Assembly (NCBI RefSeq): GCF_003703975.1
Contig: NZ_QTJY01000013.1
Location: 62,001 to 126,000 of the forward strand
Direction of reading: 5' to 3'
DNA from: Larkinella soli
GTDB taxonomy: Bacteria > Bacteroidota > Bacteroidia > Cytophagales > Spirosomataceae
Length of the DNA stretch: 64,000 nt
Shown here: positions 60,416 through 64,000 of the stretch, in pieces
Position numbering within the stretch: position 1 is the stretch's first letter
How the letters are laid out: every line of letters begins with the position of its first letter
Notes under the pieces: generated by a model
What the model saw: only the letters and a program-made list of their open reading frames with translations
The model's database searches: none
What the model was told of the DNA's origin: nothing
Program-made: the position numbers and the translations under genes

Positions 60416-61576
60416 ATGAAGCGATTTCTGTTCATCGTGCAGGGTGAAGGACGGGGCCATCTGACGCAGGCCCTGTCGATGGCCCAGATTCTCCGCCGGG
60501 CCGGCCATGAGCTGGTTTCCGTCGTGGTCGGGACGGCCCACGGCCGACCGGTGCCCGAATTTTTCACGACGCAGATCGACGCGCCGGTCGAAACCTTCCA
60601 CAGCCCCTCCCTGAGCTACCACCCCGTGACGCAGGCCCTCGACCTGGGCGTTACGATGCGGGACGTCTTCCGCTACCCCGGACGGTATATTCGAAGCATT
60701 CGTTTTCTGAACCGGGCGTTCCGGGAGCGGCAGCCCGACGTCATCGTCAACTTCTACGACGTGTTGGGCGGCATGGCCTATGCGCTTACCCGGCCTGCCG
60801 CTCCGCTGGTGTGCGTCGGCCACCAGTATCTGATGCTGCACCCCGATTTCGTGTTTCCGAAGGGGCGGCTTCTGGACCGCTGGCTGGTCAACCTGAACAC
60901 CCGACTGACCTCGCTCGGCGCGGCCCGGCGGCTGGCCCTTTCCTTCCGGCCCCTGCCCGACCGCCCCACGCAGCGCATCCGGGTGGTTCCGCCCCTGCTG
61001 CGCCAGGAGGTGCTGGACCTCGGTCCGAAAACCGGCCACTACCTGCTGGCGTACTTCAACCAGCCCGGCCTGAGCGACTGGCTCGAAGAGACCCACCGCC
61101 GGCATCCGGAGATCGAAATGCGGCTTTTTAAACCCGGAGTGGAACAACCCGTGATCCGGCAGGACGCCACGCTGTCGTTCCACCGCATCGACGGGTCGGC
61201 TTTTCTGGAGCAGATGGCCCACTGCCGGGCGCTGGTCACCACGGCGGGTTTCGAATCGGTCTGCGAAGCCCTGTATCTGGGCAAACCCACCCTGATGATT
61301 CCGATGCCGGGGCATTATGAGCAGGCCTGCAATGCCGTCGACGCCCGCCTGGCCGGTGCCGGAGTGGCCGCTGACCGATTCGACCTCGATCTGCTGCTCG
61401 GATACCTCCCCCACCACGACCCGAAAGCCGGTGATGCGTTCCGGGTCTGGCACAGCCGGGGAGCCGCCCTGATCGTTTCGGCGCTCGAATCTTCGGAAAC
61501 GCCCCCGGCCAAACCTTTTCGCCCCCAGCCGGTATTCAGTTTCAATTCTTTACGACAGAAGATGGCCTTCCGGTAA
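60416..61576 (+). CDS. Glycosyltransferase (MurG/UGT-like, GT-B fold)
   Basis: 386 residues from ATG 60416; a GTG at 60410 overlaps the previous stop. N-terminus FIVQGEGRGHLTQALSMAQIL and C-terminal GT28-like motif VTTAGFESVCEALYLGKPTLMIPMPGHYEQACNA indicate a nucleotide-sugar-dependent transferase with GT-B fold. Substrate unknown; surface or membrane glycolipid is likely given the LpxH-like neighbour. Confidence 0.8.
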   Translation: MKRFLFIVQGEGRGHLTQALSMAQILRRAGHELVSVVVGTAHGRPVPEFFTTQIDAPVETFHSPSLSYHPVTQALDLGVTMRDVFRYPGRYIRSIRFLNRAFRERQPDVIVNFYDVLGGMAYALTRPAAPLVCVGHQYLMLHPDFVFPKGRLLDRWLVNLNTRLTSLGAARRLALSFRPLPDRPTQRIRVVPPLLRQEVLDLGPKTGHYLLAYFNQPGLSDWLEETHRRHPEIEMRLFKPGVEQPVIRQDATLSFHRIDGSAFLEQMAHCRALVTTAGFESVCEALYLGKPTLMIPMPGHYEQACNAVDARLAGAGVAADRFDLDLLLGYLPHHDPKAGDAFRVWHSRGAALIVSALESSETPPAKPFRPQPVFSFNSLRQKMAFR

Positions 61577-61672
61577 GCGCCCACACCGACCGCCGGCAGT
61601 CATTTTACCCGCAGGCTCCGCAGACACTTTGGGAAATTTTGTTTAATTTCCCCATGTTAATTGTCGGCATTA

Positions 61673-62932
61673 ATGAAGATTCTGCATACGGCGGACTGGC
61701 ACCTCGGAAAACGGCTCTACAAACACGACCTCCTCGACGACCATGTGCGGTTCCTCGACTGGCTGGCTGAAACGGTAGAAAGCCGCCAGATCGACGTCCT
61801 CCTGATTTCGGGTGATGTGTTCGATTCGACCAATCCCAATGACGGGTCGATGCAGCTTTATTACCAGTTTCTGACCCGAATGCTGCCGCTGGAACGGAAA
61901 ATCATCATCACCGGCGGAAACCATGACTCCCCGACGAAGCTCAACGCGCCGAAGGAACTGCTCCGGCACCTGAACATTCACGTCGTCGGCTGCACGACCG
62001 GCGATTGCCTCGAAGAAGTCATCCGGCTTTCCGACGGCTCCACGGACCTGCTCGTGGCGGCCGTGCCGTACCTGCGCGAAAGCGATCTCCGGCAGTCGAT
62101 TTCCGGCCAGGCCTACGAAGAACGCATCGAAGCCCTGCGGATGGGCATTCGAAACCATTACGAACGCATCATCGACCACTGCCATACCGAATACCGGGAT
62201 GTGCCGATCCTGGCGATGGGCCACCTGTACGTCAACGGAGCCACGATCTCGGAGAGCGAACGCGAGATCCATGCCGTGGGCGGGCAGGCCGCCTTTTCGT
62301 CCGAGCATTTTCCGGCCGGGTTCGATTACGTGGCGCTGGGACATATTCACGTGCCGCAGCAGATCGGAATGGACGGAACCGTGCGTTACAGCGGCTCCCC
62401 GATCCCGCTGAGCTTCGGCGAGCGCGACAACCGGCACCAGCTGCTGGAACTGACCGTGGAAAACGGCAAAATCCGGACCATCGACTCCATTCCGGTGCCC
62501 CGCTTCCGGTCGCTTCGTCAGGTCGCCGGTACGCTCGACGCCGTTCGGGAAACGCTGGAAACGCTGGATGAAACCGACGCGCTGACCACCCTCGTCGAAG
62601 TGCTGGTGGAAGAAGAAAACGAAAGCCTGAGCGTCCGGCAGCATTTCGAGCAGCTGCGTCGCGAATACGCCCGTGCTCCCTTCCAGATTGCCAAATCCCG
62701 ACTGACCTTCCGCAACCGGCTCAAGGGACTGGAAGCCCTCTATGTAGCCGATACTCAGCTTCAGGATCTGACGTACCTCGACGTCTTTGCCCGGCGGCTG
62801 GATGCCTCGCTGGTCGAGGGAGAGGAGCGGACGGTTCTGATGGAAACCTATAAACAACTGTATCGTCTGATTACGGAACAGGCGGCCCAACCCGTCGTAC
62901 TGCATGAAAATCCGACAGATCCGCTTTCGTAA
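61673..62932 (+). CDS. sbcD: Nuclease SbcCD subunit D
   Basis: 419 residues from ATG 61673 (MKILHTADWHLGKRLYKHDLLDDH). Mre11-type motifs: HTADWHLGK, ISGDVFDST, ITGGNHDS, LAMGHLYVNGA and ALGHIHVPQQ. With SbcC it processes DNA hairpins and double-strand ends. The sbcC gene overlaps its end by 29 bases. Confidence 0.93.
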   Translation: MKILHTADWHLGKRLYKHDLLDDHVRFLDWLAETVESRQIDVLLISGDVFDSTNPNDGSMQLYYQFLTRMLPLERKIIITGGNHDSPTKLNAPKELLRHLNIHVVGCTTGDCLEEVIRLSDGSTDLLVAAVPYLRESDLRQSISGQAYEERIEALRMGIRNHYERIIDHCHTEYRDVPILAMGHLYVNGATISESEREIHAVGGQAAFSSEHFPAGFDYVALGHIHVPQQIGMDGTVRYSGSPIPLSFGERDNRHQLLELTVENGKIRTIDSIPVPRFRSLRQVAGTLDAVRETLETLDETDALTTLVEVLVEEENESLSVRQHFEQLRREYARAPFQIAKSRLTFRNRLKGLEALYVADTQLQDLTYLDVFARRLDASLVEGEERTVLMETYKQLYRLITEQAAQPVVLHENPTDPLS

Positions 62933-64000
62933 CATCAACTCCTTTTACGGTGAACACCCACCGATCCGGTTCACCGATGGCCTGCTGAGCAGCACCGGTC
63001 TGTTCATTATCACCGGCCCGACCGGCGCCGGCAAATCCACCCTGCTGGACGTCATCACGCTGGCGCTGTTCAACCGGGTGCCGCGCATTTCGGGGGCGAT
63101 CTCTCTGACCAATATCGTCGAGGAAGGAATCATCGTCAACCAGAATGCCGCCCGGGAACCCGGTGCCGCGGCTTATGCGGAGGTCGAATACGAGGTCGGC
63201 GGACATTGTTACCGGTCGCGCTGGTCGATCAAGAAAAACCGCAACGGCAACTGGAACAACTATGAGATGGAAATCGCCCTCCTGCCCGAAGGCCAGGGCG
63301 AAGGGCTGCTTCTGCCGATCAGGGGATTGAGCGAGTTTCCGAAGAAGAACGAGGAACTGATCGGCCTGACCTACGACCAGTTCGTCCGTTCGATCGTACT
63401 GGCCCAGGGCGCGTTCGACCAGTTTCTGAAAGCCAGAGCCGCCGAGCGGAGCAAAATGCTCGAACGGATTACCGGCACGGAAATCTACCGGCAGCTGAGC
63501 CAGCGGGCGCACCTGGTCAACCGGTCGTTTGAAGAGCGGATTGCCGACAAACGGAAAGAAACCGGCCTGATCACCATTCTGACCGATGAAGAAGTCGAAT
63601 CGCTGAAGCAGCAGCAGGACGAAGTTAACCAGCGTCTGAAAGTACTCACGAAGGAGATCGAGTTTCTGACCGCCGAGGAAACGCAGCTTCGGAAAATGGC
63701 TGAAGCCGAAGAGCAACTCACCCTTCTTGCCGGACGCGAACAGACCCTGCAGCGAAAACAGGAGGAATTTGCTCCGGAAGCCGAACGGCTTGCCCGGCAC
63801 GAGCAGGTCGCCGACCTCGCCACCGACCTGTCCAATCTCGCGGCTCTCGAAAAAAACCGGGATCGTGAACAGCAGAATCAGAACAATGCCCGCCGGACGG
63901 TCGAGCGGCTGGAGCAGGACCTGGCCCAGCTGGTCGGGCAGGCCCGGCAACTCACCCACCGGCCGGCGCTGGACCGGCACGGTTTTCTCCAGGAAGTAGC
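62904..64000 (+). CDS. sbcC: Nuclease SbcCD subunit C (partial)
   Basis: Starts at ATG 62904 (MKIRQIRFRNINSFYGEH) and runs past the right edge; 365 codons visible. Rad50-type ATPase head with Walker A TGPTGAGKSTLLD, the Q-loop region LAQGAFDQFLKA, then the beginning of the long coiled coil. The rest, including the zinc hook and Walker B, is outside the window. Confidence 0.92.
   Translation, partial: MKIRQIRFRNINSFYGEHPPIRFTDGLLSSTGLFIITGPTGAGKSTLLDVITLALFNRVPRISGAISLTNIVEEGIIVNQNAAREPGAAAYAEVEYEVGGHCYRSRWSIKKNRNGNWNNYEMEIALLPEGQGEGLLLPIRGLSEFPKKNEELIGLTYDQFVRSIVLAQGAFDQFLKARAAERSKMLERITGTEIYRQLSQRAHLVNRSFEERIADKRKETGLITILTDEEVESLKQQQDEVNQRLKVLTKEIEFLTAEETQLRKMAEAEEQLTLLAGREQTLQRKQEEFAPEAERLARHEQVADLATDLSNLAALEKNRDREQQNQNNARRTVERLEQDLAQLVGQARQLTHRPALDRHGFLQEV

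Noticed and set aside
61670-62938. 422-codon ORF antisense to sbcD
   Set aside because: Shadow of sbcD caused by high GC at third positions.
1-64000. CRISPR arrays, rRNA or tRNA genes
   Set aside because: No regularly spaced short repeats and no tRNA or rRNA-like sequences were noticed on either strand.

Overview
The window is the right-hand part of a tailed-phage prophage (about 1 to 57.5 kb) followed by host chromosome (57.8 to 64 kb). The host looks like a fairly GC-rich member of the Bacteroidota, perhaps of the Spirosoma/Larkinella group. Three things point there: promoters of the TTG-N19-TAnnTTTG type, integrases lacking the first catalytic arginine, and the style of the host genes. 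The genus is inference. The prophage continues past the left edge.

Phage backbone. Virion genes lie on the minus strand and read right to left: small and large terminase (53.6-51.6 kb), small virion proteins, portal, scaffold-like proteins, major capsid candidate (46.2-47.2 kb), neck/tail genes (43.9-45.6 kb), then tail completion genes, a tail-assembly chaperone pair with an A9 frameshift site, the tape measure gene (23.3-26.8 kb), an 885-residue tail protein (3.3-5.9 kb) and a tail-fibre-like protein cut by the left edge. A short plus-strand early operon (53.7-56.1 kb) and an integrase (56.3-57.5 kb) close the right side.

Cargo. The virion operon is interrupted again and again by AT-rich accessory genes, mostly on the plus strand. 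They include several membrane proteins, a HEPN protein, a four-gene operon of GHKL/histidine kinase, receiver, HNH nuclease and adenine methylase (14.9-20.1 kb), a surface protein, a SLATT-like protein, a C5-methylase/MvaI-like/Vsr restriction system (30.4-33.4 kb), a PD-(D/E)XK protein and an ABC-three-component system (35.2-39.3 kb). Fragments of virion genes lie at the cargo borders: four partial tape-measure genes and two extra starts of the 885-residue gene. They look like recombination scars.

Duplicated cassette. A five-gene module (XRE repressor, 102-residue protein, degenerate tyrosine recombinase, AntA-type antirepressor, LytTR protein) is present twice in inverted orientation, at 10.1-14.6 kb and 39.5-44.0 kb, flanking about 25 kb. 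One copy ends in a LAGLIDADG endonuclease, the other in TnpB. Each has a perfect but different palindrome inside its main promoter, so the two copies may be separately regulated.

Regulation. A leader with the core CTACCGGACTG recurs eight times before virion genes or gene remnants. In most copies it forms a hairpin that ends at the start codon. It probably marks co-regulated late transcripts.

Host flank. fcl, a NeuD-like acetyltransferase, an LpxH-like phosphoesterase, a glycosyltransferase, sbcD and the start of sbcC.
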